Assembly (NCBI GenBank): GCA_963780895.1
Contig: CAWAEG010000008.1
Location: forward strand, 186,001-250,000
DNA length: 64,000 bases
Origin: DASQFI01 sp963780895
GTDB taxonomy: Bacteria; Acidobacteriota; Vicinamibacteria; Vicinamibacterales; SCN-69-37
Direction: 5' to 3'
Shown: in pieces, positions 18,248-29,180 of the stretch
Layout of the letters: each line of letters begins with the position of its first letter
Position numbering within the stretch: position 1 is the first letter of the stretch
Notes under the pieces: generated by a model
Told to the model about the DNA's origin: nothing
Seen by the model: only the letters and a program-made list of their open reading frames with translations
Database searches by the model: none
Made by a program: the position numbers and the translations under genes

Positions 18248-19557
18248 ATGAAGATTGCGGTCATCGGGACGGGTTACGTCGGGCTGGTCGTCGGGGCGTG
18301 TTTCGCGGAGACCGGCAACGACGTGATCTGCGTGGACAAGGACGCCGCCAAGATTCGGCAGCTCCGTCAGGGCAGTGATTCCGATTTACGAGCCGGGCCT
18401 CGAGGAGCTGGTCCGCCGGAATCGCACCGAGAAGCGGCTCGTCGTTCACGACCGACCTGCCCGACGCCGTCCGCCGGTCCGAAGTCATCTTCATTGCCGT
18501 CGGGACGCCGACCGGCGAGGATGGCTCGGCGCCGATCTGCAGCACGTGCTCGCCGCGGCGCGCGACATCGCGCGCGCCATGAACGGCTACAAAGTCATCG
18601 TGGACAAGAGCACGGTGCCGGCCGGCACGTCCGAACTTGTCGCGACGCGATTCGCGCGCGAGACCGCGCAGCCCTTCAGCGTCGTCAGCAATCCCGAATT
18701 CCTGAAGCAGGGCGCCGCCGTCGAGGACTTCCTCAAGCCCGACCGCGTCGTCATCGGCGCGACCGATCAGCGCGCCGCGGACATCATGACGGAGCTCTAC
18801 CGGCCGTTCACGCGGACGGGCGCGCCCATCATGGTGATGGATTGCGCGAGCGCGGAGCTGTGCAAATACGCCGCGAACGCGATGCTCGCGACGCGCATCT
18901 CGTTCATGAACGAAATCGCCAACGTCTGCGAGAAGTTCGGCGCCGACGTGGACAAGGTGCGCAAGGCGGTTGCCTCCGATCGGCGCATCGGCCCGGCGTT
19001 CCTGTTTCCGGGCGTCGGGTACGGCGGGAGCTGCTTCCCGAAGGACGTCAAGGCGATCGTCAAGTTCTCGGCCGACAAGAAGTACCGCTTCCGGATTCTC
19101 GAAGCGGTCGAAGCCGTGAACGAGCAGCAGAAGCTCCGGCTGCTGGCGAAGCTCGACGCGCATTTCGGCAAGTCGCTCAAGGGCAGGACGATTGCCGTCT
19201 GGGGGCTCGCGTTCAAGCCGCGCACCGACGACATGCGCGAGGCGCCGGCGATTCCCATCATCGACGGTCTGCTCGAGCGCGGGCGCGAAGGTGCGGCGTT
19301 CGATCCGGAAGCGCAAGGCGATCGCGCCGCCGCATCTTCGGCAAGCGGATCGACTACGCCAAACACGCGTACGACGCGCTCGTAGGGCGCCGACGCGCTG
19401 CTGGTCGTCACCGAGTGGAACGAGTTCCGCGAGCCGGACTTCGCGCCGCATGAAGAAGCTGATGAAGCAGCCGGTCATCTTCGACGGCCGCAACATCTAC
19501 GACCCGCAGCAGATTCGCGCCCTCGGCTTCACCTATTCGTCGATCGGCCGGCCATGA
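18248..19557 (+). CDS. ugd: UDP-glucose 6-dehydrogenase (several frameshifts)
   Basis: This enzyme oxidises UDP-glucose twice with NAD to UDP-glucuronate. The Rossmann start IAVIGTGYVGLVVGACFAETGNDV is typical, followed by YEPGLEELVRRN and STVPAGTSE. The catalytic Cys is in VGYGGSCFPKDVKA. The NAD-binding C-domain is AVWGLAFKPRTDDMREAPA, and the end reads EWNEFREPDF...IFDGRNIYDP. The frame changes near 18372, 18450, 18530 and 19280-19440, giving an otherwise complete protein of about 436 residues. ATG 18248 has AGGAGGAAG about 11 bases upstream. Its stop overlaps galE (ATGA). It feeds the UXS-type gene and polysaccharide assembly. Confidence 0.92.
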
Positions 19558-20600
19558 GCACGGTCGTCGTCACGGGCGGGGCCGGCTACGTCGGCAGCCA
19601 CGCCGTCAAGGCCCTCGCCGCCGCCGGCTACGACGTCGTCGTGTACGACGACCTGTCGGCCGGGCACGCCGAAGCGGTCGACCGGATCGCCGCGGCCTTT
19701 CCGAGCGAGCGGTTTCGCTGGTCAAGGGCGACGTCGCTCGACCGCGCGGCGTTCGGGCGCGTGCTCGCCGTCGACGGGCGCCACGGCCGTCATGCATTTC
19801 GCGGCCCGGCTGCTGGTCGGGGAGTCGGTTCGCGAGCCGATCGGATACTATCGCGCGAACGTCACGGGCACGATGGCGCGTGCTCGACGCGATGGCCGAC
19901 GCGGGCGTCAAACGATTCGTCTTCTCGTCCACGGCGGCCACGTTCGGCGAGCCGCAGGGAGTCACCGATCGACGAGACAGCATCCGCAGCATCCCATCAA
20001 CGCCTACGGCGAGACGAAGCTCGCGATCGAGCGGGCGCTGCCCGCACGTCGAGCGCGCGACGGGCATGCGCTGGGTGGTCGCTGCGCTACTTCAACGCGG
20101 CGGGCGCCGATCCGGACGGGCTGCTCGGCGAGGATCACGATCCGGAGGAGCACCTGATTCCGCTGGCGCATTGCGGCCGCGCGCGGCGGCACGGCCGCTC
20201 ACGGTCTTCGGCGAGGACTACCCGACGCCGGACGGCACCTGCATCCGCGACTACGTCCACGTGGCGGACCTGGCCGACGCGCACGTCGCGGCGCTCCGCG
20301 GCGCTCGAAGGCGGCGCGCGCGTCGGGCGCCTACAATCTCGGCAACGGCGACGGGCATGTCGGTGCGGCAGGTGATCGAGGCGGTCGAACGGGTGACGGG
20401 CCGTCCGGTGCCGCACCACGATCGGCGCCCGGCGCGCCGGGCGATCCGGCGAGGCTCGTCGCCTCGAGCGAGCGCGCGCGGGCGCGAGCTTGGCTGGACG
20501 CCGCGCCTCGATCGGCTCGACGACGATCGTCCAGACCGCGTGGCAACTGGCATGCACGTCATCCCGGTGGCTACGACGCAGCACCGCCGGATCATCGTAA
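19554..20600 (+). CDS. galE: UDP-glucose 4-epimerase (heavily frameshifted)
   Basis: This interconverts UDP-glucose and UDP-galactose with bound NAD. The pieces found in alternating frames are VVVTGGAGYVGSHAVKAL, FAARLLVGESVREP, FSSTAATFGEP, the catalytic NAYGETKLAIE, LRYFNAAGADPDG, GLLGEDHDPEEHLIP, VFGEDYPTPDGTCIRDYVHVADLA and the C-terminal QVIEAVERVTGRPVP. They align in order to a single GalE of about 345 residues. I count about ten single-base insertions or deletions, for example near 19721, 19738, 19777, 19878 and 19964. The TAA at 20598-20600 overlaps the next ATG. A genuine pseudogene is possible but unlikely, since the errors extend evenly into neighbouring genes. Confidence 0.85.
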
Positions 20601-21315
20601 TGGCAGGACTGAAAGGCATCCTCAAGGATCCGCTGCTGTCGGTCGTGATGCCCGTCTACAACGAGCAGGACGACGATCGAGGAGATCATCCCTCGCGTGC
20701 TCGCGGTGCCCATCCGGATCGAGCTCATCGTCGTGGACGACGGGTCGACGGACGGCACGCGCGACCTGCTCACGGCGCTCGACGCAGAAGTACCCGTTCA
20801 AGCTGATCTTCCAGCCGAAGAACGGCGGCAAGGGCGCGGCGCTTCGCCGCGGCTTCCAGGAAGTCAGCGGCGATCTCGTCGTCATCCAGGACGCCGACCT
20901 CGAGTACTCGCCCGAGGAGTTCCCGGACCTCATCGAGCTCATCTGCCAGGGCCGCGCCGACGTCGTGTACGGGTCGCGGTTCCTCGGGCGCCACCGCGTG
21001 TTCATGTTCACGCACTACGCGGGCAACCGGCTGCTGACGCTCATCACGAACATCCTGTACAACACGATGCTGACGGACATGGAGACCTGCTACAAGGTCA
21101 TGCGCACCGAGGTGCTGCGGTCGTTCACGCTCGACTCGAACGGCTTCGGCATCGAGCCCGAGCTGACCGCGAAGATCTTCAAGCGCGGACTACCGCGTCT
21201 ACGAAGTGCCGATCACCTACGACGGGCGCGGGCTACGAAGAGGGGAAGAAGATCACCTGGCGCGACGGTGTCGTCGCGCTCTGGGTGCTGATCAAGTATC
21301 GGTTCACGCGAGTGA
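20600..21315 (+). CDS. Glycosyltransferase family 2, dolichyl/polyprenyl-phosphate hexose synthase type (frameshifted)
   Basis: This is a GT-A enzyme of about 238 residues. It starts DPLLSVVMPVYNEQ, then after a shift ELIVVDDGSTDGTRDLL, KNGGKGAALRRGF, the metal-binding VIQDADLEYSPEE, VYGSRFLG, ETCYKVMRTEVL, GFGIEPELTAKI and a final YEEGKKITWRDGVVALW. This is the DPM1/GtrB pattern, which makes polyprenyl-phosphate sugars used outside the membrane. Frames shift near 20670, 20785 and 21190. The stop is taken as the TGA at 21313-21315, which overlaps a GTG start for the ABC gene; in the printed sequence the two reading frames run together, so one base is probably wrong here. Confidence 0.82.
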
Positions 21316-23114
21316 ACGAGTTCCTGCGACTGCTGCGGTACGCGGCACCCTATCGGGGCCAGCTCACCGTTGCGCTCCTGGCGATGGTGGTCTACGCGGC
21401 TGGCGCCGCGCTCGCTCGCGTATCTCATCCAACCCATTCTCGACAAAGTCGCTGCCGGAACAGCAGCAGGTGCGACAGGTCGCGATTCTCCTGCTCGTCG
21501 CGTACTTGCTGAAAGGCCTCGGCGGCTACGTGTCGGGCTATCTCATGACGCAGCGTCGGGCAGCGCGTCGTCATGGACCTGCGGAATCAGCTCTTCCGGC
21601 ACATTCTCGACCAGTCGGCGGCGTTCTTCTCGCGCCGCACGACGGGCCAGCTGATGTCGCGGATCTGACGAACGACGTGGGGCAGGTCCAGCTGGCCGTC
21701 TCGGAGACCGCGGCCGATTTCGTTCGCGAGTCGCTCGCCGTCGTCGGCTTCGCATCGCGCTGCTGTTCTACCTCGACTGGCGGCTCGCGCTGGTCTGCCT
21801 GACGGCCGCGCCGCTCGTCGATCTACCCGCTCGTGCGGCTCGGCCAGCGCGTCCGACGGTCCACCACGGCGCAGCCAGGAGGAGCTCGAGCACGTCACGC
21901 ACCTCAGCGCGGAGGCGCTCTCCGGGCATCGCATCGTCAAGGCGTTCGGCGCCGAGGGGCGGCGAGACCGACCGGTTCGCGCGGGCCACGCATTCGCTGT
22001 TCCGGACGAACATGAAGATCACGGGCGCGGTCTCGGCGCTGCCGCCGCTCATGGAGCTCATCGGCGGGCTCGCCGCGGTTGGCGCGCTGTGGTGGGGCGC
22101 GCGGCCGAAATCAGCCGGGGCCGGCTCACGCCGGGCGAGTTCACCTCGTTTCTCGCGGCCGCGTTCCTGATGTACGGCCCGGTGAAGAAGCTGAGCCGCG
22201 TGAACGCCGGCATCCAGCAGACGATCGCGGCCTGCCGAGCGAATCTTCGACCTGCTCGACACGCACACCGAGGTGATCGAGCGGCCCGGCGCGCAACCGC
22301 TCGCGCGCCTCCGGACGGAGGTCGAGTTCCGCGACGTGGGCTTTGCGTACGAAGACGACCCGACGCGATTCATCCTTCGACATGTCTCGTTCACCGCCCG
22401 GGCGGGGCAGGTCGTCGCGATCGTCGGGTCTCAGCGGCGCGGGCAAGACGACACTCGTCAACCTGATTCCGCGGTTCTACGACGTGACCGACGGCGCGAT
22501 CCTCATCGACGGCGTGGACATCCGCGACCGTGACGCTGCGTTCGCTCCGCGACCAGATGGCGCTCGTCACGCAGGAGACCGTCCTCTTCGACGACACGAT
22601 CGCCGCGAACATCGCGTACGGCGTGCCGCAGGCGCACGCGTGACGAGATCGATCGCAGCGGCGCACGGCCGCGCACGCCCACGAGTTCATCGTGCCCCTC
22701 GCCGCGCGGCTACGACACCAGGATTGGCGAGCGCGGGCAGCGGCTGTCGGGCGGCCAGCGGCAGCGGCTCGCGATCGCGCGGGCGATTCTCAAGAACTCG
22801 CCGCTCCTGGTGCTCGACGAAGCGACGTCGTCGCTCGACGCCGAATCCGAGCTGCTCGTGCAGGACGCCCTCGCGAACCTCATGCGAAACCGGACGACGT
22901 TCGTCATCGCGCACCGGCTCTCGACCGTCCGGCGCGCCGATCTCATCGTCGCGCTCGAGAAAGGGCGAGGTGGCCGAGATCGGCACGCCACGACGAGCTC
23001 GTGTCGCGTCCCGGCGGCGTGTATGCGAGGCTGTACGCGCTCCAGGCGTTCGACGAGCGCGATCGGGAGGCCGACGTCGAGGTCGCCGACCTGGCGCGTG
23101 AGGTGCCCTCGTGA
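21312..23114 (+). CDS. ABC transporter, MsbA-like half transporter with fused ATPase (heavily frameshifted)
   Basis: This is a type IV exporter half-molecule of about 600 residues. The N-terminal membrane domain opens FLRLLRYAAPYRGQLTVALLAMVVYAAG (in parts: LRYAAPYRGQL), with LYLDWRLALVCLTAAPL and LTPGEFTSFLAAAFLMYGPVKKLSRVNA later. The ATPase domain has Walker A SGAGKTTLVN, Q-loop LVTQETVLFDDTIAANIAYG, the signature LSGGQRQRLAIARAIL, Walker B LLVLDEATSSLDAESE and the H-loop FVIAHRLST. More than ten single-base insertions interrupt the frame. Candidates for cargo are lipid A, a lipid-linked oligosaccharide or another lipid. The position after the polyprenyl-sugar synthase suggests export of a lipid-linked glycan. 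Confidence 0.85.
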
Positions 23115-24009
23115 TTCGATCGATGACCGGGTTTGCGGCGCTCAGCCGCGAAGAGAACGGCGACAAGGTCAGCGTCACCATCAAGTCCGTCAATCACCGG
23201 TTTCTCGACGTCCTGCTCAAGGCGCCGCAGATGCTGGCGCCCGTCGAGGGCCGCGTGAAGTCGCTCGTCCAGCAGCCGGGTCACGCGCGGCCGGGTCGAG
23301 GTGCAGATCGGCGTCGAGGTCACGGCTGCTCCGGCGCGTGAAGTGGTGCTCGACGAGGCGTTGCTCGCGCGCCTGACGCAGCTGCTCGCAGACGCGCGAT
23401 CGCGCGGGCTGGTGGTCGGCGAGCTCACGGCATCCGACGTCCTCCGGATCCCGCAACTGCTCGACATCCGCCTGAAGAACGCCGACCAGGGCACAGCGAC
23501 CCCACCACCCGGCGTCGCGGCGCTGCTGGACGCCGTCGTCACGGAAGCCCTGGACGCGCTGGTCGTCATGCGCGCCACGGAAGGCCGCTTCATTCAGGCC
23601 GACCTCGACGCGAAGCTGGCCACGCTCGGCGGATTCGTGGACGACCTCGAGCGCATCGGCCGCGACGGGCAGCAACAGCTCGAGGCGCGGCTGCGCGAGC
23701 GGCTCGCCGATCTCCCGCCCGACATTCAGGGAGACCCGGCCGCCGTCGCGCAGGAAACCGTGCGCTTCGTCGCCCGGTCCGACGTGGACGAGGAGATCGT
23801 CCGGATGCGCGGGCCACGTCGAACATTGGCGCGCGCTCGCGGTCGGGCCCGAGCCGTGCGGCCGCAAGCTCGATTTCCTGGTCCAGGAGATGAATCGCGA
23901 GATCAACACGATCGGCTCGAAGGTGGAGGGCGCCCGCGCCACCGAGATCGTGATCGCCGCCAAGGCCGAGCTCGAGCGGCTCCGGGAGCAAGTGCAGAAT
24001 GTCGAGTAG
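23111..24009 (+). CDS. yicC: YicC family protein (endoribonuclease-like, two frameshifts)
   Basis: YicC-family proteins are hexameric and have been linked to RNA degradation in E. coli. The N-terminal YicC domain is MIRSMTGFAALSRE, VSVTIKSVNHRFLD; the C-terminal DUF1732 part is the fully typical RKLDFLVQEMNREINTIGSKVEG... (in parts: KLDFLVQEMNREINTIGSK), ending ELERLREQVQNVE. Frames change near 23273 and 23812; the reconstructed length of about 299 residues is normal. The GTG start overlaps the ABC transporter stop, and the stop overlaps gmk. It heads the yicC-gmk-rpoZ-coaBC-priA order found in many bacteria. Confidence 0.9.
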
Positions 24010-24630
24010 ACGCCGCGGCCGCGGCGCTGCTCTTCGTCGTCTCCGCGCCATCGGGCACGGGCAAGACGACGGTCGTGGAGCGGCTCGTCGAGATTTGCCC
24101 GAATCTTCAGCGATCCCGGTCGTACACGTCGCGGCCCGCGCGGCCCGGGGAGAGCGACGGGGTCGACTATAATTTCATCAGTCGTCCTGCGTTCGAAGGC
24201 ATGGTCGCCCGCGGCGAGTTTCTCGAGTGGGCTGACGTCTTCGGCAACCTGTATGGGACGGCCCGGCGCGATACCGAGGCCTCGCTCGCCGCAGGCCGGG
24301 ATGTCGTGCTGGTCATCGACGTTCAGGGCGCCAGACAGGTTCGCGAGCGCACCGAGGGCGCGGTCGGCATTTTCGTGCTGCCGCCGTCGTTCGAGGCGCT
24401 CGAGACGCGGCTGCGCGGCCGCTGCCAGGACGAGCCGAGCGGCCATCGAGCGGCGGCTCGACACCGCGCGCAGCGAAGTGTCGGCGGTGACCGAGTACGA
24501 ATACGTCGTCGTGAACGACGAGCTCGACCGCTGCGTGGCGGAGCTGGCCGCGATCGTGACCGCCGAACGCGCGCGCCGGGTCCGGCGGGCGCGGAAGATT
24601 GAATCGATCGTGCGAACGTTCGACCTCTGA
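23999..24630 (+). CDS. gmk: Guanylate kinase (one or two frameshifts)
   Basis: This phosphorylates GMP to GDP with ATP. The P-loop is FVVSAPSGTGKTTVVERL; GMP-binding residues lie in RSRSYTSRPARPGESDGVDYNF (in parts: SYTSRPARPGE, DGVDYNFIS) and GEFLEWADVFGNLYGT. The C-terminal AIERRLDTARSEV stretch sits in another frame after a shift near 24430-24445. ATG 23999, inside the yicC end, is chosen; it needs one more indel at about 24015-24025 to join the P-loop frame. About 209 residues is normal. It ends inside palindrome 24622-24668. Confidence 0.93.
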
Positions 24631-24668
24631 GGTCATTTTACGGTTTTCGTAAAATGACCTCAGAGGTC
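24622..24668. repeat. Perfect 21-base-arm hairpin, family B copy 2
   Basis: GACCTCTGAGGTCATTTTACG is followed by GTTTT and its exact inverse. It contains the gmk stop TGA (24628-24630) and lies 11 bases before the rpoZ ATG. Within an operon it would act as a processing or attenuation hairpin. It shares its core with 12748-12822. Confidence 0.85.
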
Positions 24669-24679
24669 ATTTCAGGACC

Positions 24680-24884
24680 ATGTCAGACAGCAACGACGAC
24701 CGCCCGACCGAAGAACGCGTTTGAAGTCGTGACCGTCGCCTCCGCGCGCGCCCGGCAGTTGCTCGAGGGCTGCGTGCCGAAGGTCGAGGGATCGCCCAAG
24801 CCGGCGCGCCGCGCGCTGCAGGAAGTGCGCACCGGCGCGGTGAGCCGCGCGGACGAGACCAAGGACGCGTCAACAGACGCCTAG
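24680..24884 (+). CDS. rpoZ: RNA polymerase omega subunit (one frameshift)
   Basis: Omega helps assembly of the beta-prime subunit. The protein is short (67 residues). It starts MSDSNDDRPTEER and, after an extra base near 24720, continues FEVVTVASARARQLLEGCVPKV, KPARRALQEVRTGAV, which is the conserved A-x-R-A-R-Q-L and K-P-x2-x-A-L-E-E region. It is between gmk and coaBC, the usual place in many phyla. The shift would destroy an important gene, which supports a sequence error. Confidence 0.87.
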
Positions 24885-24886
24885 CC

Positions 24887-26115
24887 ATGGCCTTCGTCGG
24901 TCTCGGCGTCTCGGGCGGCATCGGCGCCTACAAGGCGGTCGAGGTCGCCCGCCTGCTGCAGAAGCGAGGACATCGCGTGCAGGCGGTGATGACGCGATCC
25001 GCGCGCCGCTTCGTCGGGCCGCTGACGTTCGAGGCCATCACCCGCGAGCCGGTCATCACGAGCCAGTTCGCGCCCGGCATGAACGCCGACATCGAGCACA
25101 TCGCGCTCGCGTCGTCGATGAACCTGCTGCTCGTCGCGCCGGCCACCGCCAACATCATCGGCAAGTTCGCCAACGGGATCGCGGACGATTTCCTGTCCGC
25201 GCTCTTCCTGGCGACGCGCGCGCCCGTGCTGCTCGCGCCGGCGATGAACACGAACATGTGGGATCATCCCGCCGTGCGCGACAACGTCGCGCGGCTCGCG
25301 GCCCGCGGCGCGCGTTTCGTGGATCCCGGCGACGGATATCTGGCCTGCGGCTGGATCGGCAAAGGCCGCCTCGCCGAGCCGGAAGACATCGTTCGTGCCG
25401 CCGAACAGCTGCTGCAGCCCCGCACGTCGCTCGCCGGACAACGCGTGCTCGTCACCGCCGGTCCCGACGATCGAGGACCTCGACCCGGTTCGGTTCATCG
25501 GCAATCGCTCGAGCGGCCGCATGGGGTATGCGCTGGCGCGTGAGGCCCACGATCGCGGGCGCCGACGTCATCCTTGTCGCCGGTCCGACCGCGCTCGAAC
25601 CGCCGCCGGTCGGCGACGTCGTCCGCGTCCGCAGCACCCGCGAGATGCGCGACGCCGTGGTCGCCCGTGTGGACCGCGTCGACGTCGTCATCATGGCCGC
25701 GGCAGTCGCCGACTACGGACCGGCCGGCGGCGCCGCGCTCGACAAGATCGACAAGGGTGGACCGCTCACCCTGTCGCTGGTGCGGACGCCGGACATCCTC
25801 GCGGAACTTGGCGAGCGCCGCGGCGACCGGCGACGTCCCGTTTTGATCGGCTTCGCCGCGCAGACCGGTGACGCCGTCACGCCGGCCCGCCGGAAGCTGC
25901 AGTCGAAGCGGGTGGACCTCGTCGTCGCCAACGACGTCACGGCCCCGGGCGCCGGATTCGACGTCGAGACGAATCAGGTCACGCTCGTGTCGCCGACCGA
26001 CGTGATCGATCTGCCGGTCATGCCCAAAGCGGACGTGGCGTCGGCCATCCTCGACCGCGTCGAACAGATTCTTCTCAGCCCACAGGCGGAAGCCGCCGCA
26101 CCCGCGTCGCGATGA
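24887..26115 (+). CDS. coaBC: Bifunctional phosphopantothenoylcysteine decarboxylase/phosphopantothenate-cysteine ligase (two frameshifts)
   Basis: CoaBC makes 4'-phosphopantetheine precursors for coenzyme A. The N-terminal flavoprotein half has GLGVSGGIGAYKAVE, IEHIALA (His of the active site), LLVAPATANIIGKFANGIADD and PAMNTNMWDHPA. The ligase half has AGPTIEDLDPVRFIGNRSSGRMGYALA and VIMAAAVADYGPA, with KIDKGG near the middle. Frames shift near 25468 and 25550. About 408 residues is normal. It starts 2 bases after rpoZ and overlaps the glycosylase gene by ATGA. Confidence 0.94.
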
Positions 26116-26880
26116 CCGATCGCCGCGAGATCGCCGAACATCTACGCCTCTTCGGCGAGATCGGCGTGGACGGCATCTCGCGGGATCCGGCCTGGCGGGA
26201 TCGCGCCCGAGGCGCCGCAGGCGAGCTGACGGTCGCGGAACAGCCCGAGCCTCCACCCGTGGTGATCCAGGCGGCGCTTCCAGCGACGCCAATCCCGACG
26301 AGCGGCAACGGCGATCCGGCCGCGGCGCTCACCGAGCTTCGGGAGCACATCGGCGATTGCACCCGCTGCAAGCTCCACGGGCTTGGGCGACGGCAGATCG
26401 TGTTCGGCGTGGGGAATCCGGAAGCCGATCTCATGTTCGTGGGCGAGGCGCCGGGCGCCGACGAAGACATTCAAGGGGAGCCGTTCGTCGGCCGGGCGGG
26501 GCAGCTGCTGACGAAGATCATCGAAGCGATCGGGCTCAAACGCTCCGACGTGTACATCGCCAACATCCTGAAGTGCCGCCCGCCCGGCAACCGCAATCCC
26601 GAACCGGACGAAGTCGTGACGTGCGAGCCGTTTCTCGTCGAGACAAATCGACATCATCCACCCGAAAGTGATCGTGGCGCTCGGCTCGTTCGCGGCGAAG
26701 GCGCTGCTCAGGAGCGACGCGCCGATTTCGCGCATCCGCGGCCACGTCTTCGACTACCGTGGCGGCGCCAAGCTCATTCCGACGTTCCACCCCGCCTTTC
26801 TCCTGCGCAGCCCCGAGCGCAAGCGGGATGTGTGGGAAGACATGAAGAAAGTGCGTGCCATCCTCGTCGATTCCGACTGA
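26112..26880 (+). CDS. Uracil-DNA glycosylase, type 4 (iron-sulfur family; one frameshift)
   Basis: This enzyme removes uracil from DNA. It has about 255 residues: a variable N-terminus, then the [4Fe-4S] cysteines CTRCKLH and, about 80 residues on, ILKCRPPGNRNPEPDEVVTC. The catalytic motif is GEAPGADEDIQGEPFVGRAGQLL and the second motif is PTFHPAFLLR. After a shift near 26640 the frame reads IHPKVIVALGSFAAKALL. It sits between coaBC and priA, which is not the usual order in other phyla. The stop overlaps the priA start by 26 bases. Confidence 0.92.
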
Positions 26881-29134
26881 CCGCGTCGTCGCGGTTGCCG
26901 TGCCCGTCCCCGGCCTCGGCGTGCTGGGCTACCGCGTCCCCGGCGCCGGCCCGCTGCCGCCGAAAGGCGCACGCGTCAACGTTCCACTGGGCAATCGAAC
27001 GGTCCTCGGCTGCGTCGTCGGCTCTCACGCGCGACCTCGCGCCTGACACGCGTCCTGAAAGACGTCGAGGAGGTGCTCGACCGGGAGCCGTTTCTGCCGC
27101 CAGCCGTCGTCGATCTCGCCATGTGGGTGGGCGAGTACTACGCGTCGGGGCCGGGTGATGCGCTCGCGATCGCGATGCCGCCGGCGGCCCGCCGGGGCAA
27201 GGCGACCTCCTTCAAGACGGTACGAGTCGCCGAGATCATCTCGGGTGATGCGGAGAGGGACACGGAAACGCGCGCGCCCGGCGGCCAACGATCACCGAAG
27301 GGCCGCAAGCAGCTCGAAGCGCTCGCACTGCTGCGGCGCCAGCCAACCGGACTGACGCTCCCCGAGCTTCTCCAGAAGGGCATCAGCACCACGACGATCC
27401 GATCGCTCGAAAAACTCGGCTTCCTCCGGCTGCGAGACGACGTCGTGCTTCGCGATCCGTTTGGCGGAGAGCACGACGGCGCCGGAGGGCGGTGGGCGGT
27501 CGACCGCGGAGGCGGCGGGGCCCTGACGCTGACGCCCCCGCAGACCGCGGCGTTCCGGCGTCTGGAGGAGGCGGCGGCCACGCGAGGGTTTCGGACCGTT
27601 CTGCTCCACGGCGTGACCGGAAGCGGCAAGACCGAGCTGTACCTCAGGCTCGCGTCGCTCGTCATGGCGACCGGCCGGCGCATTCTGATCCTCACGCCCG
27701 AGATCGCGCTGACGCCCGCGCTCGCGGGCCTCTTTCGTGCGCGCTTCGGAGCACAGGTCGCCATTCAGCACAGCGGCCTGTCCGACGGCGAGCGTCACGA
27801 TCAGTGGCACCGCATTCGCCGCGGCGACGTCGCGATCGTGGTGGGCACCCGGTCTGCGGTCTTCGCGCCGCTCGAGAACATCGGACTCGTCATCGTCGAC
27901 GAAGAGCACGACGGGTCGTACAAGCAGGACGACCTGCCGCGGTATCACGGCCGCGACGTCGCCGTGGTCCGCGGCCGGATGGAACACGCGCTGGTCGTGC
28001 TCGGGTCGGCGACGCCGTCGCTCGAGTCGGCGACGAACGCGCGCGACGGCCGCTACGACCTCATCCGGCTGACGCAGCGGATCCACAACCGTCCGCTCGC
28101 CCACGTCCACATCGTCGACATGCGGAAGGAGTACGCCGCGCACGGGCCGGACGTCGTGTTCAGCGCGCCGTTGCTCGAGCGCGATCGAGGACCGGCTGGC
28201 AAAGCGCGAACAGACCGTCGTGCTGCTGAACCGCCGCGGGTTCGCGACCGTCGTGTTCTGCCGCCAGTGCGGCGCCTCCATCGAATGTCCGCACTGCAGC
28301 GTGATGTTGACGTACCACCGCGCGCAGCGCCGGCTGCGCTGCCACTATTGCAACTACGCGACCGCCGTGCCGCGCAAGTGTGGCGTCTGCGGCGGCGAAT
28401 ATCTGGAGCAGGCCGGCATCGGCACGGAGCGGCTCGAGGCCGATCTCCGCGAGCGGTTCCCGGAGGCGCGCATCACGCGCGTCGATCGCGACACCATCCG
28501 CCGCCGCGGCGCGATCGCCGACGTGCTCCGCGGCGTGGCTGCCGGGACGATCGACATCGTCGTCGGCACGCAGATGATCGCGAAGGGGCACGACTTTCCC
28601 GCGGTGACGCTCGTGGGCGTCGTCTCGGCCGACGTCGGCCTCGGACTGGCCGACTTTCGCGCGGCTGAACGGACGTTCCAGCTGCTCACGCAGGTCGTCG
28701 GACGCTCGGGGCGGGGCGACACGCCGGGCGAAGCCATCGTGCAGACGCTCTACCCGGATCACTACAGCATCCGGGCCGCGGCCGCGCAGGAGTACGAACC
28801 GTTCTACGAGCGCGAAATGGAATTCCGCACGAGCCTGCACTATCCGCCGACGGTCGCGCTCATCAACGTGATCGTGAAGGGGCGGTCGCTCGATGCTGCG
28901 CTCACCGACGCTCACGATCTCGCCAGGCGCGTCCGGCACCACGGCGTGCACGGACGCGTCCTCGGCCCGGCGCCTGCGCCGCTCTCGAAGATTCGCGACG
29001 AGCACCGCGCGCAGATCTTCATCAAAGGCAAACAGCGCAAAGCCATGCGCGCGGCGCTTCGCATCGCGCTCGACGAGCGGCCGGAGTTGAAGCGCCGGAT
29101 CGTCGTCGACGTGGATCCGGTCAGCGTGATCTGA
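26855..29134 (+). CDS. priA: Primosomal protein N', replication restart helicase (frameshifted)
   Basis: PriA binds stalled forks and loads the replisome. The 3'-DNA-binding domain begins VVAVAVPVPGLGVLGYRVP. The helicase core has Walker A LHGVTGSGKTELYLRL, LTPEIALTPAL, DEEHDGSYKQDDLPRYHGRDVA and GSATPSLES. The zinc region is CRQCGASIECPHC, then CHYCNYATAVPRKCGVCG, and IGTERLEADL and VDRDT follow. Domain IV continues to IRDEHRAQIFIKG. Frames change near 27028, 27050 and 28185; otherwise the length of about 759 residues is normal. GTG 26855 is preferred. A hairpin follows the stop. Confidence 0.94.
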
Positions 29135-29143
29135 AAAACGCTT

Positions 29144-29168
29144 CAGGCGCCGTCTTCGACGGCGCCTG
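29144..29168 (+). terminator. Hairpin after priA, terminator-like
   Basis: CAGGCGCCGTC, TTC, GACGGCGCCTG form a perfect 11-base-pair stem 10 bases after the priA stop. There is no T-run directly after it, so it is a weak or factor-aided terminator, or an mRNA-end stabiliser. Confidence 0.45.
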
Positions 29169-29180
29169 ATCGACGATGGA

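Noticed and set aside
18261..19496. 411-residue minus-strand ORF over ugd
   Set aside because: Ugd motifs in all plus-strand frame pieces show the true coding strand.
19554..23114. galE, GT2 and ABC genes as decayed pseudogenes
   Set aside because: Shifts are single-base, spread evenly over several unrelated genes and not accompanied by missense decay, so error is more likely. I keep genuine decay as a remote possibility.
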